A DNA stretch of 18,436 nucleotides from Bacteroidales bacterium (GTDB lineage: Bacteria > Bacteroidota > Bacteroidia > Bacteroidales > UBA3663). The notes under the pieces are model-generated. The model was given only the letters and a program-made list of their open reading frames with translations. It was not told the DNA's origin and did no database searches. This document shows, one piece after another, positions 6,230-14,095 of the stretch; position 1 is the first letter of the stretch, and the number at the start of each line of letters is the position of its first letter. Location: assembly GCA_016293065.1 (NCBI GenBank), contig JAEDEY010000037.1:1-18436 (forward strand), written 5' to 3'. Both the position numbers and the translations under genes were made by a program.

Positions 6230-6246
6230 GTTACTATGCTGTTACA
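6229..6246 (+). promoter_or_regulatory. Pho-box-like direct repeat upstream of the response regulator
   Basis: TGTTACT (6229-6235) and TGTTACA (6240-6246) are direct repeats with 11-bp periodicity, the spacing of PhoB half-sites. They lie about 40 bases upstream of the -7 box at 6285-6292. The same element recurs before the Na/Pi gene at 10172-10223, which suggests autoregulation by the encoded response regulator. Confidence 0.5.
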
Positions 6247-6284
6247 ATATTGGCAATAAATCATCATGATAAACAATAATTGGT

Positions 6285-6292
6285 TATCTTTG
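6285..6292 (+). promoter_or_regulatory. -7 box of the two-component operon
   Basis: TATCTTTG matches TAnnTTTG. No -33 TTG is found at the right distance, so an activator may be needed. Transcription from here (about 6299) rules out the ATG at 6266 as start and favours the GTG at 6341. Confidence 0.55.
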
Positions 6293-6340
6293 CATCGACA
6301 TTCAATCATTAATACAACACATCTTTTAATACAAGACATC

Positions 6341-7015
6341 GTGAAAGTACTTATCGTAGATGACGAACAGGATATTTGCGAGATCCTGCAATATAACCTT
6401 GAGACAGAGGGATATGAAGTGACTACTGCCAATTCGGCAGAAGAAGCACTTGAATTGACATTGACCGACTATTCGCTGATATTGCTCGACGTCATGATGG
6501 GCGAGATGTCTGGTTTTGAGATGGCTCGCAAGATGAAAGCTAATCCACAATGGGAAAACATACCAATCATCTTCATCACAGCTCTCGACACAGAAGACGA
6601 CATTGTGAAGGGGCTGAACATCGGTGCAGACGATTATATTGCTAAACCGCTGAGCATCAAGGAGGTCAAGGCGCGTGTGGCAGCAGTATTGCGACGCAAC
6701 AAGAATGTCGCTTATGTGCAAGAAGACAAGGTGAAGTACGAAGGTCTGATAATTGACCAAAGTGCCAAGACTGCCTCACTCAATGGGACACCGCTTCAGC
6801 TGACCAAACTCGAATTTGAACTGTTGCTGCTGTTTCTCATGAATCCGCAGAAAGTCTTCACGCGCGAAGAGCTGCTCGACCGCTGCTGGCCACACGACAT
6901 ATGTGTCATTGACCGAACTGTCGATGTCAACATTACCCGATTGAGAAAGAAGATTGGCGAATATGGCAAGCAGATCAAAACCCGTGTGGGTTATGGATAT
7001 TATTTCGAAAATTGA
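6341..7015 (+). CDS. OmpR/PhoB-family response regulator
   Basis: This 224-residue cytosolic transcription factor has a receiver domain at 1-118 with acidic pair D7-D8, phosphoacceptor D50 in LILLDVMM, T80 in FITA and K102 in AKPLS. A winged-helix DNA-binding domain follows at about 128-224, including DRTVDVNITRLRKKIG. The frame is open back to an ATG at 6266, but GTG at 6341 is chosen: it starts exactly with the canonical KVLIVDDE strand, and the -7 box at 6285 lies inside the longer frame. The sensor kinase gene follows after a 10-base gap. Pho-box-like repeats before this operon and before the adjacent phosphate transporter gene suggest that it is the PhoB equivalent; this is inference. 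Confidence 0.9.
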   Translation: MKVLIVDDEQDICEILQYNLETEGYEVTTANSAEEALELTLTDYSLILLDVMMGEMSGFEMARKMKANPQWENIPIIFITALDTEDDIVKGLNIGADDYIAKPLSIKEVKARVAAVLRRNKNVAYVQEDKVKYEGLIIDQSAKTASLNGTPLQLTKLEFELLLLFLMNPQKVFTREELLDRCWPHDICVIDRTVDVNITRLRKKIGEYGKQIKTRVGYGYYFEN

Positions 7016-7025
7016 TTGACATCAA

Positions 7026-8468
7026 ATGGTTATCCGTTCGTTTCAGAGGAATCTGTTCTTCAGTATCGGTGGCATCTTCCTTGTTTTTGCAATCTGCTTC
7101 AGCATATATCAGTACCACCGAGAGAAGAACTACAAGATTGATATCCTGCACTCACGACTACAGATGTATAACTACGAGATGATGCAGTCGTTGGGTGAAG
7201 AAGGTATAATGGAAGATAGTCTTTTCGACGATTATATGCATTCGCATGTCATCGATCGTCTGCGTGTGACAGTCATCGACATCCATGGCAATGTGATACA
7301 CGACAACTGCACAGAACTTGACTCATTGCAGTCGAACCACCTGTTGCGCGAAGAGGTGAAAGAGGCAATGATCAAAGGCAACGGATATGATATCAAGCGC
7401 ACTAGCCAATCGACACACGAGACATACTTCTATTCTGCCACACGATTTGGCAATCTCATCGTGCGTTCGGCTGTACCTTATTCGACCGAGCTGACAGATT
7501 CGCTGAAAGTCGATAACGCATATCTCTTGTTTGCCATTGCTCTGACTCTGCTTCTTGGCTTTGTTCTGTATCTCAACACCAGACGCATCAGTCGCCATAT
7601 CGGTTACCTGCGCGAGTTTGCAGTAAAGGCAGAAAGAGGAGAGGAGCTCGACCACGAACTCGAACGACGTCTGCCCGATGACGAGTTGGGAGACATCTCG
7701 CACACCATCATCACGCTATTCTGGAAACTGCGTCATAGCGAGGAAGACAAACAACGCATCAAACGCCAACTCACTCAGAATGCTGCCCACGAACTCAAGA
7801 CACCGACAGCCAGCATACACGGATATCTGGAAAGCATAATAAGCAATCCGGATATGCCACAGGACAAGCGACAGCATTTCCTAGAACGTTGTTATGCACA
7901 AAGTACACGAATGACAAAGCTTCTGCTTGACATGGCACAACTCACACAACTCGACGAGATGCCTGCGGCTCTGACGAGAAATGCCGACTCTGTAAATCTC
8001 ATCGACATCATCCCGATCATCAATAACGTGCTCGATGACACGGCATTGCAGCTGCAAGAGAAGGGAATAGAGAAAAACGTCGAACTGCCTTCACGAATAA
8101 TCATCAGTTCGAATCTCAATGAGCCTGAAGGTGCTATATATAGCTTGTTTCGCAATCTGGTTGACAACACCATTGCCTATGCCACAGGTGCCACACGAAT
8201 GAGCATCACATACAAAGATGGCGAATTTGTTGTAGCCGACAATGGATGCGGTGTACCAATACAGCACCTCCCACATTTGTTCGAACGATTCTATCGAGTG
8301 GATAAAGGACGTTCGCGCAAACTGGGAGGTACAGGCCTTGGTTTGGCAATAGTAAAGAATGTAGTGTTGGCTCACCGAGGAACCATCACCGCAGAAACTA
8401 CTCCTGGGGGAGGTTTGACTGTTAGATTCAGATTCTTGTATGACGAGCCTTGCTCTTCACAACATTGA
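7026..8468 (+). CDS. Membrane sensor histidine kinase, PhoR-like
   Basis: This 480-residue inner-membrane kinase partners the response regulator encoded just upstream. It has two membrane segments (about 11-28 and 165-183) enclosing an extracytoplasmic sensor region of about 135 residues, then a HAMP-like linker. The dimerisation helix carries the phospho-acceptor H255 in AAHELKTP. The ATPase domain has N-box RNLVDN (376-381), G1 DNGCG (405-409), an F-box region around 418-424 and G2 GGTGLGL (434-440). All catalytic boxes are intact. Its last 41 bases overlap the end of the convergent Na/Pi cotransporter gene. Phosphate sensing is inferred from the context only. Confidence 0.92.
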   Translation: MVIRSFQRNLFFSIGGIFLVFAICFSIYQYHREKNYKIDILHSRLQMYNYEMMQSLGEEGIMEDSLFDDYMHSHVIDRLRVTVIDIHGNVIHDNCTELDSLQSNHLLREEVKEAMIKGNGYDIKRTSQSTHETYFYSATRFGNLIVRSAVPYSTELTDSLKVDNAYLLFAIALTLLLGFVLYLNTRRISRHIGYLREFAVKAERGEELDHELERRLPDDELGDISHTIITLFWKLRHSEEDKQRIKRQLTQNAAHELKTPTASIHGYLESIISNPDMPQDKRQHFLERCYAQSTRMTKLLLDMAQLTQLDEMPAALTRNADSVNLIDIIPIINNVLDDTALQLQEKGIEKNVELPSRIIISSNLNEPEGAIYSLFRNLVDNTIAYATGATRMSITYKDGEFVVADNGCGVPIQHLPHLFERFYRVDKGRSRKLGGTGLGLAIVKNVVLAHRGTITAETTPGGGLTVRFRFLYDEPCSSQH

Positions 8469-10113
8469 GAACGTAGTCGGCAAGTTTCTCCAGACCGTTG
8501 ATCACGTCGAGATAGAAAGCACCAAGCTGGTAGTCGTATTCGCCTTGTGACACCTTCTCGATATTCTCTGTGCGCAGATAGTTGCGGAGTTTATTGATTT
8601 CCTTTTCCACCGCATAGTTCATGCTGATGTCGTGACCTTCGCCCTCTGGCTGATTGAGAGTTTCAATCATCAGCTTAAGAGACTGAGAAACGAGATTCTC
8701 CATCTGCTTGATACTATAGAGCTGGGTGTCGGTGAAATGAGCCTTGCAGTTGGTGCGCTTGCGCGAGAGAGTGCGGGCAACACCAAGACAGCAGTCTCCG
8801 ATGCTCTCAAGGTCGTCAATTTCGCGCAACATACGTGATACCTGATGCTTTGACTCATCGGAAAGTCGGCCTTCGCTCACTTGCTGCAAGTAATGAGCAA
8901 TCTCGTACTCCATATTATCGGCAACCTTCTCGTATTTCTCAACCTTCTCGTATATCTTGGTGAAGTCTTCATCTTTATCGATATTGTGCATACTCTGCAC
9001 ATAGTTGAACGACTTGAGACAGCGTTCGCCGAACAGAGCAATCTCCTTGCGAGCCTGAAGTAACGAGAGCTCGGCAGTAGAAAGCAGACCTGTGGTGATG
9101 AACTGCAGCTTTTCTGGCTCATCGGTGTTGCGTTCAGGCAACAATGTGCATACAAACTTCTCGATCTGTGGGACAAAGCCAATGAGCAGCAATGTATTCA
9201 CGATATTGAAAGCCGTATGGAAAGCCGAAAGCTTGAAGAGAGGATTGTTGTCACCACCCATAACATCGGTCACCAACCAGCTGATGAAATCACAAGCAGG
9301 ATAGAAGACAAGAAGCACAACTACCACACCGAAGACGTTGAAGAACATATGAGCCATTGCAGCTCGACGAGCCTGAGTATTGGCAGTGAAAGAAGCAATG
9401 AAGGCTGTGATGGTAGTACCGATATTCTGACCCATAGCCAAGGCTGCTGCCTGTTCGAATCCGAAGCCAGGGATATTCATGCCAAAGAGCATGAGAGTGA
9501 TGGCCATGGTAGCTGCCGAAGCCTGAACAAGCATAGTGACAAGAGCACCGACAATAACAAAGATGACGATTGTAAAGAACGAGTCGCATGAGATATGGGC
9601 GAGCATACCAGCTACCATATCACCAATATTGAGGGCAGTGGCTGCATTCTGGAGGAAAGTGAGACCCATAAAGAGGAAGGCAAAACCAAAGATGAATTCG
9701 CCAATACTCTTGCGCTTCGACTTACCCGAGAAAATCATTGGCAGACCAACAGCAAGCAGAGGAATGGCAAAGGCTGAAATGTTGACCTTGAAGCCGATGG
9801 CTGAAATGATCCATGCCGTAACAGTCGTACCAATATTGGCACCCATGATTACACCGATCGACTGGCGTAATGTCATGAGTCCGGCATTGACAAAGCTCAC
9901 AACCATTACCGTAGTGGCAGAAGAAGACTGGATTAGGGCAGTGATACCGATACCTGTGATCACACCCATAACGCGGTTTTTGGTCATGGCTCCGAGTATT
10001 GCGCGGAGCTTCTCTCCGGCAAACTTTTCAAGGCCTTCGCTCATGATCTTCATTCCATATAGAAACAAAGCAAGAGAGCCAACCAATGAGAAAATATTAA
10101 TGATAATTTCCAT
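8428..10113 (-). CDS. Na+/phosphate cotransporter with PhoU-like tail
   Basis: This 561-residue inner-membrane protein belongs to the NptA/YjbB branch of Na/Pi cotransporters. Two inverted-repeat halves carry the signature motifs twice: QSSSA (62-66) with GANIGTT (91-97), and QASAA (197-201) with GQNIGTT (229-235). Hydrophobic segments end near residue 325. From about 340 to 550 comes a helical PhoU-like domain with repeated charged helices such as LEKLADYVLNVVKSK, a usual fusion in this family. It should move phosphate with sodium. The gene is preceded by a -7 box overlapped by Pho-box-like repeats and sits tail-to-tail with the two-component genes, overlapping the kinase gene by 41 bases. 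No terminator is seen. A paralogue lies at the window end. Confidence 0.9.
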   Translation of the reverse strand: MEIIINIFSLVGSLALFLYGMKIMSEGLEKFAGEKLRAILGAMTKNRVMGVITGIGITALIQSSSATTVMVVSFVNAGLMTLRQSIGVIMGANIGTTVTAWIISAIGFKVNISAFAIPLLAVGLPMIFSGKSKRKSIGEFIFGFAFLFMGLTFLQNAATALNIGDMVAGMLAHISCDSFFTIVIFVIVGALVTMLVQASAATMAITLMLFGMNIPGFGFEQAAALAMGQNIGTTITAFIASFTANTQARRAAMAHMFFNVFGVVVVLLVFYPACDFISWLVTDVMGGDNNPLFKLSAFHTAFNIVNTLLLIGFVPQIEKFVCTLLPERNTDEPEKLQFITTGLLSTAELSLLQARKEIALFGERCLKSFNYVQSMHNIDKDEDFTKIYEKVEKYEKVADNMEYEIAHYLQQVSEGRLSDESKHQVSRMLREIDDLESIGDCCLGVARTLSRKRTNCKAHFTDTQLYSIKQMENLVSQSLKLMIETLNQPEGEGHDISMNYAVEKEINKLRNYLRTENIEKVSQGEYDYQLGAFYLDVINGLEKLADYVLNVVKSKARHTRI

Positions 10114-10165
10114 ATAAGATAAATTGATTTCTGAAAATTCTGTCTTGTAGTTCGCTTATCAAATG

Positions 10166-10226
10166 CAAAGATATTACAATTCTGTTACATTTCTCATTAT
10201 TTTGATGTTACAATTCTGTTACATTT
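10166..10226 (-). promoter_or_regulatory. Promoter of the Na/Pi gene with two Pho-box-like elements
   Basis: On the minus strand the -7 box TATCTTTG (10173-10166) has no -33 TTG. Instead the 19-bp sequence TTACAATTCTGTTACATTT (plus-strand) occurs twice, at 10174-10192 and 10208-10226. Within them TGTTACA half-sites start at 10172 (degenerate), 10183, 10206 and 10217: spacings of 11, 23 and 11 bp. In the direction of transcription they read TGTAACA-GAAT-TGTAACA, close to the classical TGTCATA-N4-TGTCA arrangement of PhoB boxes. The proximal box abuts the -7 box, the position of an activator that replaces the -33 contact. Confidence 0.65.
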
Positions 10227-10261
10227 TTATTTCTCTCGTACATAAACCCATTCGTCTATGG

Positions 10262-11302
10262 TTATGAGATTTTCAAATCTCCTTTCTTGATCCATCCAAT
10301 CCGACGGAAGAAATAGGCAATCAGCGGAGTGAGAATGGCGGGAAGAACAATAGAGATGAGTGCGAGGACTGTCCAATCGTTGGTGGTGATTGCAGCTCGT
10401 GTGCCTGCTGCAATTTCGCTCATCCATCCGGTATAGACACCTATCTGACCCACGAGTCCACAAGTACCCATGCCAGATGAAATGGCAGGACCGTTCATCT
10501 CTAATTGGAAGAGACAAGTTGCCAATGGTCCTGTGATAGCACTGACTATGATTGGAGGCAACCAAATACGTGGATTACGCACTATATTGCCCATCTGCAA
10601 CATACTGGTGCCCAAACCTTGCGAGACAAGTCCGTTGAGGCCATTCTCGTTTATGCTCATCACAGCAAAGCCTATCATCTGAGCACAACAGCCAGCGAGG
10701 GCTGCTCCGCCAGCTAAGCCAGTGAGACCCAATGCAGCACATATTGCTGCAGAACTGATGGGAAGGGTGAGCGTGATTCCGACTATTACCGAAACCAGTA
10801 TGCCCATGATAAAAGGATGCTGAGAGGTAGCCCACATGATGAGATTGCCGACACTGCTTGCGGCTGTACCGATGGCAGGAGCCATCAGATAGGATAGGGC
10901 GACACCAGAACCAATGGTAACAAGAGGAGTGATGAGGATATCAATCTTGGTGCGTCCTCCGACAAGATATCCGATACCAGTGGAGATAAGTGAGATGATG
11001 AAAACAGCGAGTGGCCCACCTGCACCACCCATAGTATTTGCAGCCAAACCCACAGCCGCCATCGAGAATACGACCAATGGAGTGGCATGCAAGGCGTATG
11101 CAATAGATATTGCCATGGCTGGACCTGCCATAGACATGGCAAACGAGCCGGTTTCAACAACCATTGGCCAATTCATCTGTTGACCCACGGTCTTGATGAT
11201 TGTGCCAATGAGGAGAGAGGCAAACAGACCCTGTGCCATAGCAGAAAGGGATCTGATGATGACATTGCCAAGGAAAGACGAACTGAACGATGACCTTTTC
11301 AT
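10262..11302 (-). CDS. PTS_EIIC_2 / PfoR-like multispanning membrane protein
   Basis: This 346-residue, very hydrophobic protein has about nine or ten predicted membrane segments and resembles the PTS_EIIC_2 family (COG3641, PfoR-like). It has glycine-rich stretches such as NTMGGAGGPLAVF, GLTGLAGGAALAG and ISSGMGTCGLVGQIG. Proteins of this family look like sugar-permease IIC subunits but often have no partner IIA/IIB, and none is encoded here, so real PTS transport is unproven. The start codon overlaps the stop codon of the upstream HAD gene by four bases (ATGA), implying translational coupling. No terminator separates it from the Na/Pi promoter downstream, so some read-through is possible. 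Confidence 0.78.
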   Translation of the reverse strand: MKRSSFSSSFLGNVIIRSLSAMAQGLFASLLIGTIIKTVGQQMNWPMVVETGSFAMSMAGPAMAISIAYALHATPLVVFSMAAVGLAANTMGGAGGPLAVFIISLISTGIGYLVGGRTKIDILITPLVTIGSGVALSYLMAPAIGTAASSVGNLIMWATSQHPFIMGILVSVIVGITLTLPISSAAICAALGLTGLAGGAALAGCCAQMIGFAVMSINENGLNGLVSQGLGTSMLQMGNIVRNPRIWLPPIIVSAITGPLATCLFQLEMNGPAISSGMGTCGLVGQIGVYTGWMSEIAAGTRAAITTNDWTVLALISIVLPAILTPLIAYFFRRIGWIKKGDLKIS

Positions 11303-11907
11303 ACGGTTTTTGCAATTATCTCTCTTAGTTCGCGTTCGTATTGTTCGGCATTTTGAAACACAATGCCCTCCATGCCCAAGGCTCGTCCTCCTTCGATATT
11401 CTCAGGACGGTCGTCTGTGAAGACACATTCCTCTGGCTTGAGATTGAATCGAGCAAACAATCGTTCGTAAATCTCTGGCTCAGGCTTGATGAAATGCTCT
11501 TCCGACGAGATTACCTGTCCGTCGAGCAGCTTGAATATCTCATACTGCGCCATTGTGATGTGAACCTTTGAACACCAGTTGGTAAGACCATAGAGTCGAT
11601 AGCCTTCTTTCTTCAACAGGCAAAGGAGGTTTCGCATCCCAGGCATTTCACATTTCACTATCTCGGGATAATGCTCCATGAACACCCGTATCTCATGTTC
11701 AAAATCCTTATGTCGGTCGATTAGTTCCTGCAAAGCTTCCTCAAAAGGCTTTTCTTCTCGGTCAAGCATATTCTGAACGTCCTCATTCTGGAGGATAGGA
11801 ACGAATGCTCTGCATCGTTCAGTATCAGGTATCTGTTTTCTGAAGTATTCCTCGAAATCGTAATCGACAAGTACTTTGCCAAAGTCAAAAATGAGATTCT
11901 TTATCAT
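11299..11907 (-). CDS. HAD-superfamily phosphatase, YihX-like
   Basis: This 202-residue cytosolic hydrolase has the HAD motifs: nucleophile D8 in FDFGKVLVDYD, T109-N110 in GLTNW, K141 in IKPEPEIY and D165-D166 in FTDDRPENIEG. The residue two after the nucleophile is G10 rather than the general acid Asp, as in the YihX-type FDxGxV subgroup, whose known E. coli member acts on glucose-1-phosphate. A small helical cap lies at about 15-85. It is the middle gene of a three-gene run: 47 bases after the thioesterase gene and overlapping the PfoR-like gene by four bases. A sugar-phosphate substrate is plausible but unproven. Confidence 0.87.
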   Translation of the reverse strand: MIKNLIFDFGKVLVDYDFEEYFRKQIPDTERCRAFVPILQNEDVQNMLDREEKPFEEALQELIDRHKDFEHEIRVFMEHYPEIVKCEMPGMRNLLCLLKKEGYRLYGLTNWCSKVHITMAQYEIFKLLDGQVISSEEHFIKPEPEIYERLFARFNLKPEECVFTDDRPENIEGGRALGMEGIVFQNAEQYERELREIIAKTV

Positions 11908-11954
11908 TATATATAAGATGTTTCCTTATTAATCTGTCGATAGTCTATGATTTG

Positions 11955-12338
11955 TCACTTGTTATTCACCTTGCTCATGAATTTTTCTTTCGAGATTATG
12001 AAGCGAAGATGTTCTCCTTCGCCAATCACGCCCTCATTGTCCGATGCAGAGATCTTGAAATGGAGCTTGCGTCCTTCCACCTTGATGAGTTCGGCAGTAG
12101 CTGTGACTGTGTTTCCTTCGCCTGTTGGCTTAAGGTGTGATGAAGAAATCATGCCACCCACTGTCGATTGTCCCTCTACAAGTTCTGGTGCGACAGCAAG
12201 CATTGCGGCATTTTCCATCAGAGCTATCATCATTGGTGTTGCCAATACATCGAGGTCGCCACTGCCTACATTACTTGCCAAATGTTGCTGATCAACGACA
12301 AGAGAGCTTGTATGTTTCAATCCTTCTACGATTGCCAT
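11955..12338 (-). CDS. Hot-dog thioesterase, fluoroacetyl-CoA-thioesterase (FlK)-like
   Basis: This 127-residue cytosolic protein has the hot-dog acyl-CoA thioesterase fold. The FlK catalytic triad is present with identical spacing: T34 in LATPMM, E42 in LMENAA and H68 in SSHLKPT, corresponding to T42, E50 and H76 of FlK. R112 in EHLRFII matches the FlK arginine, and VTATAELIKVEGRKL aligns closely with the family core. The short FlK lid segment is not evident, so fluoroacetyl-CoA is not the expected substrate; the family is widespread and of mostly unknown specificity. It is the first gene of a probable operon with the HAD phosphatase and PfoR-like genes. A -7 box lies upstream at 12425-12432. 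Confidence 0.88.
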   Translation of the reverse strand: MAIVEGLKHTSSLVVDQQHLASNVGSGDLDVLATPMMIALMENAAMLAVAPELVEGQSTVGGMISSSHLKPTGEGNTVTATAELIKVEGRKLHFKISASDNEGVIGEGEHLRFIISKEKFMSKVNNK

Positions 12339-12424
12339 ATTTGTTTTTATGTTGTAGATAATGTATATGTTCTATTCATTGTCGTCATTCTAACTGAAAG
12401 CCGACATATTTACAAATTCAATTG

Positions 12425-12432
12425 CAAATATA
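12425..12432 (-). promoter_or_regulatory. -7 box of the thioesterase-HAD-PfoR operon
   Basis: The minus strand reads TATATTTG here, about 87 bases upstream of the thioesterase start. No -33 element is found at the proper distance, so the assignment is tentative. Confidence 0.4.
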
Positions 12433-12476
12433 GTGTTTTTTTTCGAAAAAACATAAAAAACATCAAAAATTGTTAT

Positions 12477-12484
12477 TATATTTG
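12477..12484 (+). promoter_or_regulatory. -7 box of the small 79-residue gene
   Basis: TATATTTG fits TAnnTTTG and would start transcription about 40 bases before the ATG at 12532. No clear -33 box is visible in the AT-rich upstream. Confidence 0.45.
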
Positions 12485-12531
12485 CGCATCAAAACAACAA
12501 ATCTTTATAATTCTTCAAATATCTTATTATT

Positions 12532-12771
12532 ATGACAACATCAGAACTTGATAATTGGTTTTGCTCGTTGAGCGTAAAACAGAAGGAACACATCTCTTGC
12601 AAGGTACTCCTCAAGCAAGAAAAAGACCCTAAGCAAGGCTTGTATCCAAACTGCACAGACGTATGGTTGCCACTCGATCAAGACTTGAAGCAGAAAATCC
12701 ATGACCATTGTACCGATAGCCATGGGATGTGGATTCAGGATGGCGGTGACGGACCTATCTATTCTTATTGA
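12532..12771 (+). CDS. Small conserved-looking hypothetical protein, 79 residues
   Basis: I do not recognise a family. The protein is soluble, acidic-to-neutral, with four cysteines (C11, C23, C41, C60), three tryptophans (W9, W45, W68) and an aspartate/glycine-rich end WIQDGGDGPIYSY. The central stretch LYPNCTDVWLPLDQDLKQKI looks folded rather than random. Coding is supported by a -7 box upstream, a start after a typical A/T-rich Bacteroidetes leader, and a strong terminator beginning 16 bases after the stop. It stands alone between divergent and convergent neighbours. The spaced cysteines and histidines could bind a metal, but there is no recognised motif. Confidence 0.7.
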   Translation: MTTSELDNWFCSLSVKQKEHISCKVLLKQEKDPKQGLYPNCTDVWLPLDQDLKQKIHDHCTDSHGMWIQDGGDGPIYSY

Positions 12772-12787
12772 TTGGTCGAAAACAGAT

Positions 12788-12838
12788 AAGTGCAACGCTC
12801 AGTATTTATGATTGAGCATTGCACTTAATTATTTTTTA
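12788..12838 (+). terminator. Terminator between the small gene and the nucleotidyltransferase gene
   Basis: AAGTGCAA-C-GCTCA (12788-12801) pairs with TGAGC-A-TTGCACTT (12813-12826), a 13-pair stem with one mismatch and an 11-base loop. It is followed by a T-rich tail (12830-12838). It lies between convergent genes and may serve both. Confidence 0.9.
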
Positions 12839-12854
12839 TCAAAACATAACAGGC

Positions 12855-13760
12855 TTATTTGAAGAGAGGGCTTGGATAAACGCCTGTATCAGCGAGCTCC
12901 TGGAACTTGGCAACGACAGCTGGACGATCGGTAGCATAAGTTACACCAAACCACTTGCTTGGAGTATCGAGCACCTTGCATGTTGCTTTTCCACTCTTGA
13001 TGAGTTCGTCGATCATGAGTGGGATAAAGAATTCACTCTTCAATTCCTGTCCATGTTCGGCAAGGAAGTGCTTGAAGTATTCTTCAGAATGCTTGAAGTA
13101 ATCAGGAGTGAGAGCCCACATGTTCATAGACACAGGAGTGTTCTCAGCCAAATCGCCCTTTCCTTCTGGTTCGATGAAACGGATCACACCATCTTCTTCG
13201 CGGATAATCTTTGTGCGCTCGGTAACCTTTGTGAGGTAACCTTCAGCATTGGTCTCGCATACACCACGAGCCACAGTGCCGCCCTCAGAAAGAGTATTGC
13301 TCACACGATAGCCAACCATTGCATAGTTGCCTTCAGTGCCCTCGATAGAGGTGAGATAGTCGGCAAGAACCTTGAACGACTCGCTTCCGTAGTAGTCGTC
13401 GGCATTGATTACAGCAAATGGCTCATTTATGACATCCTTACCCATGAGCACAGCATGGTTAGTGCCCCATGGCTTCTCACGTCCCTCTGGAACAGTAAAG
13501 CCCTCTGGAAGGTTGTTGAGATCCTGGAAACAGAGTTCAACTGGAATACGTCCTTCGTATTTTGATACGATCTTTGTGCGGAAATCCTCTTCAAAGACAC
13601 GACGGATTACAAAAACTACCTTTCCGAATCCTGCTTGGATAGCATCGTAGATGGAATAATCCATGATAGTTTCGCCATTAGGTCCAAGGCCGTCAAGCTG
13701 CTTGAGACCACCATAACGACTGCCCATACCGGCAGCAAGAACAAATAGAGTTGGTTTCAT
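12855..13760 (-). CDS. Sugar-phosphate nucleotidyltransferase
   Basis: This 301-residue cytosolic enzyme belongs to the NTP_transferase family that joins NTP and a sugar 1-phosphate to give an NDP-sugar. It has the nucleotide-binding signature GMGSRYGGLKQ (11-21), PWGTNHAV (97-104) and the metal-binding NADDYYG (119-125). The C-terminal part, about 200-300, is helical with SKWFGVTYATDRP and lacks a left-handed beta-helix acyltransferase domain, so it is not a GlmU type. The sugar cannot be told from the sequence; cell-wall or polysaccharide precursor synthesis or recycling is likely. The gene is alone on its strand, with a promoter in the upstream interval and the shared terminator at 12788-12838. 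Confidence 0.87.
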   Translation of the reverse strand: MKPTLFVLAAGMGSRYGGLKQLDGLGPNGETIMDYSIYDAIQAGFGKVVFVIRRVFEEDFRTKIVSKYEGRIPVELCFQDLNNLPEGFTVPEGREKPWGTNHAVLMGKDVINEPFAVINADDYYGSESFKVLADYLTSIEGTEGNYAMVGYRVSNTLSEGGTVARGVCETNAEGYLTKVTERTKIIREEDGVIRFIEPEGKGDLAENTPVSMNMWALTPDYFKHSEEYFKHFLAEHGQELKSEFFIPLMIDELIKSGKATCKVLDTPSKWFGVTYATDRPAVVAKFQELADTGVYPSPLFK

Positions 13761-13868
13761 ATTGATATATTATATATGTTAATATTAACAATTCGCAAGT
13801 CTTAATTTTTTACAATAACACTGCCATTGTAATCTGTTATATGTTTTTTGATGATATTATTTCAGCTA

Positions 13869-13902
13869 CAAAAATAAAGAATTATTGAATTTGTCACTCA
13901 AA
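13869..13902 (-). promoter_or_regulatory. Probable promoter of the nucleotidyltransferase gene
   Basis: On the minus strand TTTG (13902-13899), a 22-base spacer and TATTTTTG (13876-13869). The spacer is slightly long. The intergenic interval 13761-14095 is AT-rich and otherwise holds a small inverted repeat TCGACA-TTTG-TGTCAA (13958-13973) and the sigma-gene promoter region. Confidence 0.45.
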
Positions 13903-14002
13903 TTTTTGCCTATTTTTTATAAAAAGAGTTATTTTTATTGGGAAAACATAAAAAAAATCGACATTTGTGTCAATAGAGTGTACAACTTTCGGAAAAAATC
14001 AC

Positions 14003-14010
14003 GAACTTTG
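14003..14010 (+). promoter_or_regulatory. Possible -7 box of the sigma-factor gene
   Basis: GAACTTTG differs from TAnnTTTG at the first base. AACTTT also occurs exactly 20 bases upstream (13984-13989), so this could be a promoter of a different class. Assignment is weak. Confidence 0.3.
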
Positions 14011-14095
14011 CATTCGACAAAACAATTTACAAACTTAATTCATTTTATCGCCTATTGAACATCTCTACGCAATTTAACTAAAACAATAAAGACAG

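Noticed and set aside
6266..6340. 25-codon N-terminal extension of the response regulator
   Set aside because: The -7 box at 6285-6292 would lie inside it, and receiver domains begin at the KVLIVDDE strand encoded from 6341.
12819..13565. A 248-codon plus-strand frame opposite the nucleotidyltransferase gene
   Set aside because: It is a mirror frame of a well-supported enzyme gene, crosses the terminator region and shows no family features.
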